In this document: in pieces, positions 22,600-33,469 of the stretch
Layout: every line of letters begins with the position of its first letter
How positions within the stretch are numbered: position 1 is the first letter of the stretch
Source of the DNA: Acarospora socialis
Lineage: Eukaryota; Ascomycota; Lecanoromycetes; Acarosporales; Acarosporaceae
Direction of reading: 5' to 3'
Assembly (NCBI GenBank): GCA_025617375.2
Contig: JAMYGW020000005.1
Span: forward strand, 124,001 to 188,000
Length of the DNA stretch: 64,000 nucleotides
Notes under the pieces: model-generated
The model's input: only the letters and a program-made list of their open reading frames with translations
Told to the model about the DNA's origin: nothing
The model's database searches: none
Program-made: the position numbers and the translations under genes

Positions 22600-23842
22600 A
22601 CTTCAATCTACATCTTTTGATGCAATATTTCAGTTATGCATATATCTCTTAATGAGAATCATGTTCTTTTGCTGAATAATAATCTGCTTTGTGTGAATTG
22701 CAGTAAGATTAACATTTGAACAAGTTAGTTTATAGTTTCTTAACAGTGTGTTCAACATACTTTCAAAAAAGACAACAACATATACTTCTGCAGCTTCTTG
22801 CAGACTTTTTATGACTGAGATTTGAAATTAAAAGTTCTTGTTGTAATGTCAAATCTTTATTGAATAGTTCTGAGTGATTTCTTGACACAGTTGCTGAAAG
22901 AAAAGTTTTTTCATTAAGAAATTGATTGATCTCTGATAGCAACATATTTCATGAAGAGTGACAGCTATAGAGTAGAATTGAGTGTTAGAATTGAGTGTTA
23001 AAATTGAGCATTGAAATTGAGAGTTAGAATTGAGCAATAAAATTGAGCAATATCATGAGCATCATCACTAAGCACTAAAACAAAGCATCAAGATAAAGCA
23101 CTGAAACTGAGCATCAAAACTGAGCAATAAAATTGAGTGATAAAATTAATTGATATCATGAGCACCAAAACAAAGCACAAAACTGAGCTTCAAAATTGAG
23201 CATCAAAATATAGCATCAAAACTGAGCACCAAAACTGAGCACCAAAATATAGCATCAAAACTGAGCACTGAAACTGAGCATCAAAATTGAGCATCAAAAT
23301 TGAGCATTAAATCTAAGCACTGAAACTGAGCATTAAAATAAAGCATCATCACAAAGTACTGAAACAAAGCATCAAAACTGAGCATCAAAACTGAGCAATA
23401 AAATGAAGCACTGAAACTGAGCATCAAGATTGAGCACTGAAATGAAGTATCAAAATAAAGCATCAAAATGAAGCACTAAAACAAAGCATCAAAACTGAGC
23501 ATCAAAATTGAGCAATAAAATTGAGCAATAAAATTGAGCAATAAAATTGAACTTACTGTTTGACTTTCAGCAGTGAGCTGATCTAACTTTTGCAGTAACT
23601 GTCTAACTTTCTTCATCTTCATCTGTATTTGTAGCAGTATTTGTTTCAATCTTTACTCATATCTCAGCAGTATTCTCTTTCATGTTTTCTTCACTCTTTT
23701 CTTTTTTCTTTTCTTCATCATGAGTTTTTTCACTCTCACACATCTTTTCAGCAGTCAATGTCTTTTCTTTGCTCAGTACTGTCTTCATAGCATCACATTT
23801 TGTTGAAGATTTCTTGCTACATGTCATGATGTGAAATAACAA
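22600..23842 (-). pseudogene. Histone H3-fold gene carried by the giant transposon
   Basis: Minus strand, three exons. Exon 1 (23842-23557; second Met at 23827) gives a charged tail of about 95 residues starting MTCSKKSS. Intron 1 (23556-22965, 592 nt, GTAAGT...CTATAG) is a 13-bp repeat array. Exon 2 (22964-22761) gives in order TVTLHEICCYQRS, KLFFQQLCQEIT, then FQISVIKSLQEAAEVYVVVFF. This follows histone H3 from TVALREIRRYQ through alpha-1 into alpha-2. Intron 2 is 22760-22716 (CTAAC branch site; 3' AG now AA). Exon 3 gives NLTAIHTK and a block matching KDIQLARR. Loop 1 is several residues longer than in canonical H3, as in CenH3 variants. Arg to Cys/His changes and stops show it is dead. 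Family assignment is strong; a CenH3-like identity is only a possibility. Confidence 0.85.
22965..23556 (-). repeat. 13-bp minisatellite forming intron 1 of the H3-like gene
   Basis: About 44 tandem units of a 13-mer (plus strand TGAGCATCAAAAC and variants; sense TTTTGATGCTCAG) occupy almost the whole interval. On the sense strand it opens with GTAAGTTC and closes with TTCTAACAC...CTATAG. The CTAAC is a good fungal branch-point match. Exon 1 ends in phase 1 and exon 2 resumes in frame (codon ACT) directly in the conserved H3 block. Units run in perfect 13-bp register over long stretches, for example 23280-23550. Confidence 0.85.
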
Positions 23843-24114
23843 TTTGATGAAGTTCTAAGATCAAGTTAATAGAAGTATTATAAGAGATCAATATAAAGAT
23901 AAAGATATCTTTGAGTGACTGTGAATTATAATGTATGTGAAAAACTGAGTTGATGAGAAAGTTGTAGTTTGAAGTTCATTGTTGAGAGATGTTATTAAGA
24001 TGTTAGAGAGACTGAGATGTTATGCTAGTAAATATCACATTCACTTATGATATGTGCATCAATGTTATTATGCTAGTAAACATCATATTCACTCATGATA
24101 TGTACATCAATATT
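23843..24114. promoter_or_regulatory. Divergent intergenic region of the H3-like and X1 genes
   Basis: 272 bp separate the two divergent start codons (23842 and 24115). It contains AT-rich sequence and a duplicated phrase at about 24026-24054 and 24071-24099 (ATGCTAGTAAA, ATTCACTYATGATATGT). A shared bidirectional promoter is inferred from position only. Confidence 0.4.
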
Positions 24115-26091
24115 ATGAGTAAATATATCAATACATCTATCTCTAACACTCAGTTCTTATCTTCACTTTCACTGCTCAGTCTCTATGTTCAATCTCTATG
24201 CTCAGTATCTACATTCAGTAAGTTTATTATTTCACTTTGATGCTTCATTTCATTGCTTCATTTTGATACTTTATTTCAGTGCTTCATTCTGATGCTTAGT
24301 TTCAGTGCTTTGTTTCAGTACTTAATCTATTGCTCATTTTTATCACTCAGTTTTGATGTTTCATCTCAATACTCTGTTTTGATGTTGTGTTTTAGTGCTT
24401 GATTTTGATGCTTTGTTCTGATTCTTAGTTTTGATGCTTTGTTTCAGCACTCAATATATTGCTCATTTTTATTACTTTGTTTTGATGTTTTGTTTTGTTG
24501 CTCAGTTTTAATGCTCAGTTTTGATGCTTTGTTTCAGTGCTTTGTGATAATGCTTTGTTTTGATGCTCAGTTTCAGTGCTTTATGATGATGCTCAAATTC
24601 AGTACTTTGTTTTATTGCTCAATTTTGATACTCAATTTTAATACTTTGCTCTGATGTTTTGTTCTGATGCTTTGTCTTGATGCTTTGTCTTGATGCTTTG
24701 TTTCAATGCTCAATTTTGATGCTTTGTTTTGATGTTTTATTCTGATGCTTTGTCTTGATGCTTTGTCTTGATACTTTATTTTGATGCTTCATTTTAATGC
24801 TCAATTTTAATGCTTCATTTTGATGTTTCATGATGATGTTCAGTTTTGATGCTTGATTTTGTTGCTCATTCTATCACTCAATAATAATACTCATTTATAG
24901 TTCTCAAAGTTAACTTTACATTCTAGACTCTTACAATGACAAAATTCTCAAACACTAAGCTTTCACTTCTCTCTGTCAAACAACTTGTCTTTATTTTGTC
25001 AACAAACTTAAAAATATTTCAAATGTTGACTCTGATTATTGTGATCATTCTTACAAGTCATTATATGATTTAAAGAAGACATTTAATGAGTACTTAAACA
25101 ACTTAAAGACTGTATAAGTACAGAAGAAATATCAGAAATTTATGAAGAATGAAGATTTCAGATAAATTAAACATACAAAGATGACAGATTACAGAGCTGT
25201 GAAATGAAAGAGAGACATCATGAAAAAATTGAAAAAATATAAAACTGTGAATTCTGCTGTACAGAAAATCATGAAAGAGAAAATGAAGAAAGAAGTCTTA
25301 AAGAAGTAATACAATTGTGAAATATCTGATAGATTTCAAGAATTATAATGCTCTATTATAATACTTTTAACTATCTGCAGCTGTCTACTATGAAGATAAG
25401 TTTAAAGCTTGTTTGATGAAGCAGAAGAATCAAGCTTGAATTGATGAGAAAATTGAGAAGAAAAGATTATTTACTGATACTTTAACTCTGAAAGAGAAGC
25501 ATGAGTCTAAGAAATTACAGTAAGAGATATACTCTATATTGAAGTTTTATAGTTTCTCTGACTTTCTCTAAAATATTGACAAAGATGTCATTATCAATGA
25601 GAAGTACAGCAATATCAATCAGCAGATTGACAAGTATCTTGTTGTTGTGATGAAACATCAAAAGAAAATCATTAATTTTACAGAAAAGCAGAAGCTACAT
25701 GATGCTGAAGACTCTGATTCTGCAAAGACAATGTGTCTTTTCTATAATGATGTTCTTGATTCTGAGCATATTGTTGATTATGATTATTCATGAGTATTAT
25801 ATCACTCAGTTATAACACTTTGTACTTTTAACAATGACTAAATACATTTAAAAGTTCATAGTTGATCAAGAAGAAAAGAAGAAAAAAAGTGTTGTTGAGA
25901 ATACTGATAAAGCTTATGTGATAAAGTCTGAAGATGAGAAGTTCTTGAATGATGATTTAATTAATGAGTTTATTATTGATGCAGCAATTACTGATGTGAA
26001 AAATGATGAGAAGAAGAAAGATAAAGCTGAAAATGATGAAGATGATGAAAGTATCACAGATAAGAACAGTGATAAGAAGAAAAGTAAGTAG
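24115..26091 (+). pseudogene. Gene X1 of the giant transposon (unknown family)
   Basis: Exon 1 (24115-24217) gives a short Ser/Leu-rich start (MSKYINTSISNTQ). Intron 1 (24218-24926, 709 nt, GTAAGT...TTCTAG) is a 13-mer array, and exon 2 resumes in phase. Exon 2 is Lys-rich and helical (KIMKEKMKKEVLKK). A further intron is likely near 25336-25380. The next exon contains VVVMKHQKKIINFTEKQK, then CLFYNDVLDSEHIVDYDYS, and ends at an intron (25794-25854, 61 nt, GTATTA...AAAAG, in phase). The last exon is acidic/basic (NDEKKKDKAENDEDDES) and stops at TAG 26089-26091. It shares the HQ..I..F...SEHI.D pattern and the following intron position with X2, so the two are probably paralogues. Function is unknown. 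Confidence 0.65.
24218..24926 (+). repeat. 13-bp minisatellite forming intron 1 of gene X1
   Basis: From about 24225 to 24890, roughly 50 units of TTTTGATGCTYWG run in the sense direction, so this array is inverted with respect to the one at 22965-23556. It opens GTAAGTTTATT and closes with TTAAC...ACATTCTAG. Exon 1 leaves one base, and joining at 24927 restores the X1 frame. The two arrays could pair into a very long hairpin around the shared promoter. Confidence 0.85.
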
Positions 26092-26750
26092 TAAAGTAAT
26101 ACACAGTTTTGTGATGACTAAAGCTGTAAAATAGTAAGAGAATAATCAGAGATATCTGACAAATTATTTATTTTTATATTCTTGATGATCAATTATCTGA
26201 TTATGAATATGAATTATTAATAATAAGTTACTTCTCTTTAAAATATTGTGTCTGATATTATCACATGACATAGTATGAAGTTGTAGTATAGAATTTTACA
26301 TTAAATTATTTATTTCAATAATTAAATATTGTTAACTCAATAACATGTTATGCAGAGTAGCTTTCTCATTGATTAAATATATATAAATCATATAAGTTCT
26401 GTCTTTTACTTGTGTAAATTTTATGATCACATAACTACATTCATATAAAGAAAAACTTACTAAGTTTCACAACACTCTTCATATCTTACTATTGTTATAC
26501 TACAACAAAGCATCATCTACTCAATCAGCTTACTCTGAGAAATCATTATCATGTCTTTATACAGTTTTTTCTTCAGTCAGCTGACAAGTAACTCAGAAAA
26601 TTCTTTTATGAGTGTTTTCACTGATAGAGTTTGATCATCTCAATGAGTACTATCATTCTCTTTGACTTTAACAAATGCACTCAACTCAGAGTATGTTCTT
26701 TGAATCTTTGTGATGAAGCAAGAATTTTAAGAGTGATGAGAGACAATTAT
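26092..26750. other. Spacer between X1 and the hAT gene
   Basis: AT-rich sequence without recognisable coding similarity. It probably holds the X1 terminator and the hAT promoter. A 71-codon ORF at 26631-26846 overlaps the start of the hAT coding frame in another frame and is not supported. Confidence 0.4.
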
Positions 26751-26759
26751 ATGAAGTTA

Positions 26760-29220
26760 AAACACAGTTGTGAAAGTCAAAAAACATACTTCAATACTGT
26801 AAAACAGTTCAAGTTGTTCAGCAGAAGTCTGAAAGTCTTTTGCTGAAGTAGTCAATAAATGTGATGAAAGATTTAATGTGATGTGTGTTAAGTGTCACAA
26901 TATTATGAATCATTCAGCATTAAATAATGATGAAACAACAATCATAAGATGTTATCTGAAGAGCAACAGTTGTCAGAATGCAAGAAAATCATTAGAAAGA
27001 CAGATTTCAATCTTTACAGCACTGAATATTACTGTATATTATGTTTTTCAATTATAATGCTTTAATATAATACTCACATCTGTGCAGACAGTTCAAAAAA
27101 TCATTATCAAATCACTTAACTTTACTTTTGAAGTCTTTGATCAACAGATTCTTTAGTTCATCATAGCACTCAATCTGTTTTTTTGTGCTGTTGAGCATCT
27201 AAAGTTTTGAAAGTTCATCTGAATATGTTGTGCTGAAATTAAGATTTCAGATTGAACAAAAGTTGCATAACTTCTTAAACATCATGCTGTGAAAGTTCAA
27301 AAAAAAATTCTTACAGTATTTGAGCTGCAGACTAGAGTCTCTATTGTATTTGATGAATGAATCAGTTTTAATCATCTTACATTTTTAAACATCACTGCAT
27401 ACTTTATCAACACTGAGTGAAAGTACAGAGAGATTCTTTTAGCATTCAGAGAATTAAAGAATCAATATAGTGATGAAAATTTAACTGAGTATGGTCTTAA
27501 GATGTTGAAGAAGTGAAATCTGACACATTAATTGTTAGTGATCACAGCAGACAATGCTTTCAACAATTATACTTTAAGATGTCATCTCAATCAACTTTTA
27601 AGTGCAAAAAATATAATCTGAAGTGATGAAACTAAAATCATGAATTGCATAACACATATTATTCAGTTTGCAGTCAATCAGCTACTCACATATTTAAAAG
27701 CTGATGTCAAAAATAATCATTCTACAACTATATTTGATGACAGTAAGCTATAAAAGTTTATATTTGAAAAGAACTACTTTTTTAATATCATACTGAAAAA
27801 GATCAGTAAATCTTTTGTAATGCTTCATTATAATGCTCTATTTCAGTTCATTGTTATGTTAACAACATATTGATGAAGATTTATATGCTTGTTATTACAA
27901 TCATGACATCATCACAGCAACTTAAGCTGTTCAAAGAATTGCAGAAGACAAATTCTTGAAGTATGATTGAGAATATGAAAACTTAATGAAACTCATTCTA
28001 TGATATGCTGAACAGAGCATATAAACTATGAACTGAATTCTCTCAGTAAATAAAGTGTCTAACTAGAACAATAAACAGAATGAAGTTTCTCAAATATAAT
28101 ACAAGAGAGTGACAGCATGTCAAATACATACTGCATCTTCTAAAACACTTTAAGAACTGAACAGAGATCATGAGAGTTATCAGTGAGTCAATAATTCACA
28201 AGCTGTAATTCACATATAACAATCTGTTTAATTATCTTGAAAATCAGAACAAAGTAATTGAGAAGTTTGAATTATTCTTCAATTCTAAGTTGCTGAATGC
28301 TATTGATACATGTAAAAAAAAACTGACTCAATATTATAAAAAGACAGAAGTCAATCATGAATTGTTCTGTAATCTTGAGACAATATTGAATTTATGCAAC
28401 AAGTTTGACATGTACAATGTAGACATTCTTCAATCTTCAATTCAAACAATATATTAAGACTGACATGATTTAATACAGAAAGATGACTAAGAAAATTTAT
28501 GTGTAATCTACAAACTTAAGTTTCAAAAATACTACAGCATCAACTACCAGCATCTGAAAAATGAGTCATCAGATTAAGATTTGATCATATTTGATCTTAA
28601 AGAGAAGAAGACAATAACTATAATGAGTTACATAAAGAACATAAAAAAGCATTAAGATATATCTGTGAAGAAAGAACTTGCAGATTATTTGTAAAAGTCT
28701 TCAGTATTTGATGTGAATATTTCAATTCTTGAGTACTAAAAGTTGATGAAGAAGTCAAAATCAGTAATGACTCAATTTGTAAAGAATATACTTGCAATTT
28801 CTGCAGCAGATGTTGATGTTGAATATTTATTCAATATGACTCAAGATGTTATCACATATCATTAAAATTGATTAAATTCAGAAATCATCAAGAAAATCAT
28901 GCTGATCAAATATCATAATATGTTCACATTTATAACAGAATTAATAAAAGATCTTGAGAAGAGATCTGCATTGACAATAATTGTTAACAATGATGAAGAA
29001 AAATCTTCAGCAGATAAACTAAATTGAAAAGTAACTGAATTTTGTACAGAGCTTCTATTGAATCAACTCTTCATTGATGATGATTTTTATGATGACAGTG
29101 ATCAAGAGAACAACAACAACTTTAAACTTTTCAACAGCAATCAAGATAAAAACATTGATTCTAGACTTTACAACAGTGATTAAGATTAAAATCTGAACAC
29201 TGAAGCAATACATTTAAGCA
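26760..29220 (+). pseudogene. hAT transposase, copy 2, with BED-type zinc finger
   Basis: The N-terminal exon holds a BED-like finger: MCVKCHNIMNHSAL, then IIRCYLKSNSC (C-x2-C with a His to Tyr change before the last Cys), at about 26881-26981. It is followed by an intron (27034-27087, 54 nt, GTATAT...GTGCAG, phase 0) that contains two 13-mer modules. The next exon shows the hAT core landmarks RVSIVFDEWISFNHL followed by NITAYFI (near 27330), TADNAFNN (27547) and CITHIIQFAVNQL. The C-terminal dimerisation block is near 28800-28920. An acidic tail follows. In copy 1 the copia element sits in the same intron. Stops are of the Trp/Arg to TGA and Gln to TAA/TAG types. Confidence 0.9.
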
Positions 29221-29689
29221 TTATAAATATTTTAAATCATGCAACATCAAGACACACAATCTTCAACAACAACTATAGTCATAAATCAATAAACATCAGT
29301 TCAGAAGAAAAGCACAGAGCTTTTTCACTGAATATGTTATCTGCAGCAATTGATGTTTTAATTATTAGTTTTATCTTCAATGACTTTACTATTATCAGTC
29401 TCATTGTTCAAAACATCAGCTTCAACAACTCTGTTTAGAGCATCTTTACTGTTATTACATATACAGTTTTAAATATAACATTACATCAGTCAAGAGACAG
29501 AAATCTTCTTCATAAATGAAGCAAACAACTGTTAAAGACATCACTCTCACAAATAAAAATACAGACACTGCACTTTAAGATCATCACTGCTTCAATATTA
29601 AGATTATATGAGACTTTTAATCTTTCATATATCAGTCACATCAATGATTTTTCAAAATCAAGAAAAATACATTCATTTTTATCTGAAGA

Positions 29690-30143
29690 TAATGTTGATG
29701 TTTATAGATGTAAGCAATATTGATCTCAGTAAACTTTTGTCTCACATTTTTTTAAAACATAGAGTAACATCACAAACAGAGAGTCTTGTTGTTGAGCACA
29801 TCATGAAATTGTTATGAATTTGAGACAGAATACATGCACAATATTTTTATAAATTCACAGTGATCTCATTCTTATATTTACTATCTTAATAATTTTGTCT
29901 CTTTATCACAATCTGATCACAACTCTCATTGTTGCTGCATTCTTTAGATTAGTTCATGACTTCATACTTTTCATGCTCAATAGACTAAGTCATACACATA
30001 TATGTAGATATACTTTCATACTCTGCAATTCTGAGAAGTTCATTGTTGTTGAGTTATTTATAATAAACAACAATTACATTCTGAATCAACAGTATTGTAC
30101 ATACAAAAAGAAAAAATACACTTATAAAAGTGACTTTGAGTAG
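29690..30143 (+). pseudogene. Gene Z of the giant transposon, copy 2 (unknown)
   Basis: The last 82 codons (29895-30143) are open: AAFFRLVHDFILFMLNRLSH, then a Tyr/Lys-rich end KKKKYTYKSDFE. The same frame can be followed upstream through stops to about 29690 (DNVDVYRCKQ). It is conserved with 7040-7497, with many synonymous-type differences. No family is recognised. It could be the last exon of the hAT gene. Confidence 0.45.
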
Positions 30144-30221
30144 AGTATCAGACTTAAACTTGCTTACACATTAACAACAATGATATTAAAGATCTTTGAT
30201 CTTCACTCAGAACATTGTAGT

Positions 30222-32114
30222 TCAGTTTAGTTTTACATCTTCATTATTCTCATCATTATTATCATCATCATGATCTTTCTTCTTCTTCTTCTCATCATTC
30301 TGTACATTTTCTTTCATTTCTGAGACTTTTATCTTTTCATCAGTATCATCTGTAACAAACAGAGTCTGTTCTGTTGATGATTGAATTTTAAATTCTGTCT
30401 TAGTCTACAGATATATTGAATTAACAAGAACTTTATAGATGATTGTAAAAGCATTATAATTGAGCAATATAAACATATTTGATCATTGTGTACATCAATC
30501 TTCTGACTCTTTGACTTCAAAGATGCAGTCTGTGAAAAATATTATTTAGTGAGAGTTCTGATACTAAAACAGCACAAAATTAATATATTTTGTTCTCTTC
30601 TAAGATTGTCTTCTTAATGTTTGTTAATGCAACTTTGCTGAACTTAAAAAAGATATGTTCATCATCAGTATTTTCATTTGACACAATTCACTCAGAAATA
30701 ACTACTGTAGCTATATTTTCATTTTCACTCAACACTACTTTCACTTCTGCATTTTCATCTACAGATGCATTGAAAATCATCAGTAACTGATATCTAGAAA
30801 CAAAACAGCATCAGTTGCTGTCTTGAGAAGTGTTATAAATGAGTGTTAAAAATAAAATACATACTGATGAGCTTCATTATCTGCTATGTGTTCTGAATTA
30901 AGTACAATATTATTGAAAACTTGCATAACAAAATCTGAGTTCTCATCTTCTGCAGCAGTAAACTCTTCATAGTTGCAGAACTGAATGATTTGCTCTTGAT
31001 GCTTAACTACTGTACATAAAGATTCTGTTCAGCAGTCTTGAATATTTTAATGAATTTTTGTAATTTAATCACATCAGCACAGTCTAGAATTCAAATAAAT
31101 AAGACATACTTTTTTATTAAAGACTGCAGAAGAACTCTTTGTTTCAAGAAGCTCATGTAAAGTTTGAGTTTCTTTAGCTTGTATAATGAAATTATTGTAC
31201 TTGACAATATCATTTTTCTTCTTCTGCTGAGCTATTGCATTCTGATTTATGAGAAAAATTGTTACATATTAAATTAAAAACTGTGTAAAACTAAAACAGT
31301 AGATTAATACTCATCATGTTCACTCTCTGCATATCTTTGAGTCACAATTTTCTCTTTAATCTTAACTGCATACTTTGTCTTTTGAATAGCATCTTTGAAC
31401 TTTTTATAGTCTGAATCATGCTTGAGATTCTGATTCACTTTATTCAGTGCTTTGTTGTCTTTGTTGTGAGTTTCTTCAATTTCATCATCTCTGAAGACAT
31501 TAACTACTGAAAATTGTGATAGTGTGATTCTCTGAGTTGTATTAAATAGTGAAGAATTTAATTTAAAAAGAAATGAAAAGCTTCTCAATTCATGAATACA
31601 ATCTAGTTTCTGATTTAGTACACTCTTTGTGCATTATAATTGAGTGTTATAATCATAGAAGTTATTTACAAGATTTCACAGTAAAAAAACTGCTGAGTAC
31701 ATCTGAAGTATTTTTGAGAAGTACAGCATTGAATGTTGATTCAGAATAATTGATAAATACTTTTATTTTTTCTTATCAATCAGCAAAGTTTTCTTTCTTC
31801 AGACATGCAGCAATGTCTGAGATAAGTATATTGATTTTGTTGATCTGTTTCTTCTTTTTCTTCTTGTTAAGTTAAGATGATATGAATATATCAGTTTTGT
31901 CAATCTGTTTCTTCTTCTTCTTCTTGACAGATTGAGATGATAAGTTTAATATATTGATAAAGTGAGTTCTCTTATGAATAGATGTGTTTAACATTGTGTT
32001 AAATGAGTTTAATGCTTGCAATTTTGCTACATTTACAGAAATAATCTTAACATTCTTTCTGCACTGTTCTGATAATGTATTTTTAAAATGAAAGTCAGCA
32101 TCTTATTTCTTCAT
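30222..32114 (-). pseudogene. Gene X2 of the giant transposon, copy 2 (unknown family)
   Basis: Minus strand, ATG 32114 (start MKK, then a Gln-type stop), stop 30224-30222. Candidate introns: 31669-31610 (60 nt), 31310-31242 (69 nt), 30860-30794 (67 nt) and 30474-30415 (60 nt), all GT...AG. Three of the four carry the 13-mer module in sense orientation. The 94-codon block 31588-31304 is acidic/basic (FRDDEIEETHNKDNKAL). The next exon carries TVVKHQEQIIQFCNYEEF and NNIVLNSEHIADNEAH just before an intron, as in X1. The C-terminus is highly acidic (KKKKDHDDDNNDENNED). Highly charged tails occur in histone chaperones and many other nuclear proteins. A link to the H3-like gene is speculation. Confidence 0.65.
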
Positions 32115-32612
32115 AATTAATTTCACTTACATGACAACTAATTGAGCTCTTTAAAATATATTTAAGCAATATCTGATGACTTTCTTCAATCTCTTGATCT
32201 GATAATATTATATTGTTGCATTATAAAAGAAACACAAGTATGTTGATGACTGTATGATAGTTTGAAAAAAAAATTTATAAAAAACTGAAGATTCAGAAAG
32301 AAAAGATCAGAGATTTTGTGAAAGTGAAAAAGTAAACTTGACTAAGCACTCATAGTACAGTTTGTTTATGTGAATGTTGTTGTTTGTTGTGAGTGAATCT
32401 GTAGATAACTTCAAAACAAACTACACAATTATTCAGAAATTTTATCTCATGATCATTCTATCTCAGACAACTACAAATATACTTGATTTTAAGACACATT
32501 ACATACTATTTGTAAAATGTAGTAGAAGAAATCACATTAGTATCAATTACATTTTCTAATATAGACATTATAAGAGTAGAGAAACTGACATTCAAGTTAT
32601 GTATTTAGCATC
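32115..32612. other. Divergent spacer between X2 and Y
   Basis: 498 bp between the divergent X2 and Y starts in copy 2. In copy 1 the gypsy 1 element lies here (target TTATA). It holds AT-rich sequence and a purine run near 32290-32310. No gene is recognised; it is probably a shared promoter. Confidence 0.4.
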
Positions 32613-33440
32613 ATGACATCAAAACAAAAACTAAAGTCAAGAAAGAAAGTTAAGCTGACAACAGAGATGACTGAAGAAATTAAGAAGAAATCTTCAATGA
32701 AAACTGTTTTTGAAAAAAAAATGAAGATATATAATGCAGAAATAACATCATAACTAGAGAGCAAAGAAGCTGCAGTTAAATGTAGCATCTTTTAAGAAGA
32801 TGACTGAATTCTTAATAATTCTTCTTCATTTAAATCAATTGCTACAAGAAAAGAGTCTAGTGAGTTACATAATTTTTACAATCATATTATATTATAATGC
32901 TCAATTCTAACACTCTCTGACAAGATTTTGCTATGTAGCAGCAACAATATTGACAAGAACTGCATTTTTTCAAGATTAATCAAGCAGCATTCTCTCTTCT
33001 AATCAGAGAAATAATCACTTAGTATAATTAGAACTTAAAGTAACATTAATCAGCAATCACAAGTCTACAGAAGACAAGTGAAGCATTTCTTCATACTTAT
33101 TTTGAAAGTATAAATTCTCACATATCAAAATCTCTCTTCTATAACTTATATGTTATATAATTGCAAAGCTACATAAGAAAAAGAATCTAGTTACAGCAGC
33201 AGAGTTGTGAAAGACAAAGATGATGTTTGATACTTTTCAGCTCTACTAAGAAAATGAAATTCTTATTAATTAATGTACTTTAGCTTTGTATTAAATATGT
33301 GATGTAATGAACAGCTTATAATGCTCATATATAATGTTCACAAAGCATGCTGCAAACACATAGTCAAACAAAAAGTGCTTTGTGAAACTATCATCAAATA
33401 GTTTTGCATTAGTAACATCTATCAATCAAACTCTGCTTAG
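32613..33440 (+). pseudogene. Gene Y of the giant transposon, copy 2 (unknown)
   Basis: Starts MTSKQKLKSRKKVKL like copy 1. The 13-mer-containing introns are recognisable near 32878-32940 (ATAATGCTC, TCTAACACTC; the 5' GT is now AC) and 33300-33365. Coding conservation with copy 1 continues between them (for example ISNHKS.EDK). Function is unknown. Confidence 0.55.
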
Positions 33441-33469
33441 TTATTATGTGCTAACTAATTTTAATTTAA

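Noticed and set aside
23281-24654. Cys/Phe/Met-rich ORFs (23281-23466, 24439-24654)
   Set aside because: They are translations of the 13-bp arrays, whose period is not a multiple of three. They are open only because the unit lacks stops.
22965-24926. CRISPR-like regular repeats
   Set aside because: The period is 13 bp with no spacers, the genome is fungal, and the arrays are flanked by in-phase splice sites.
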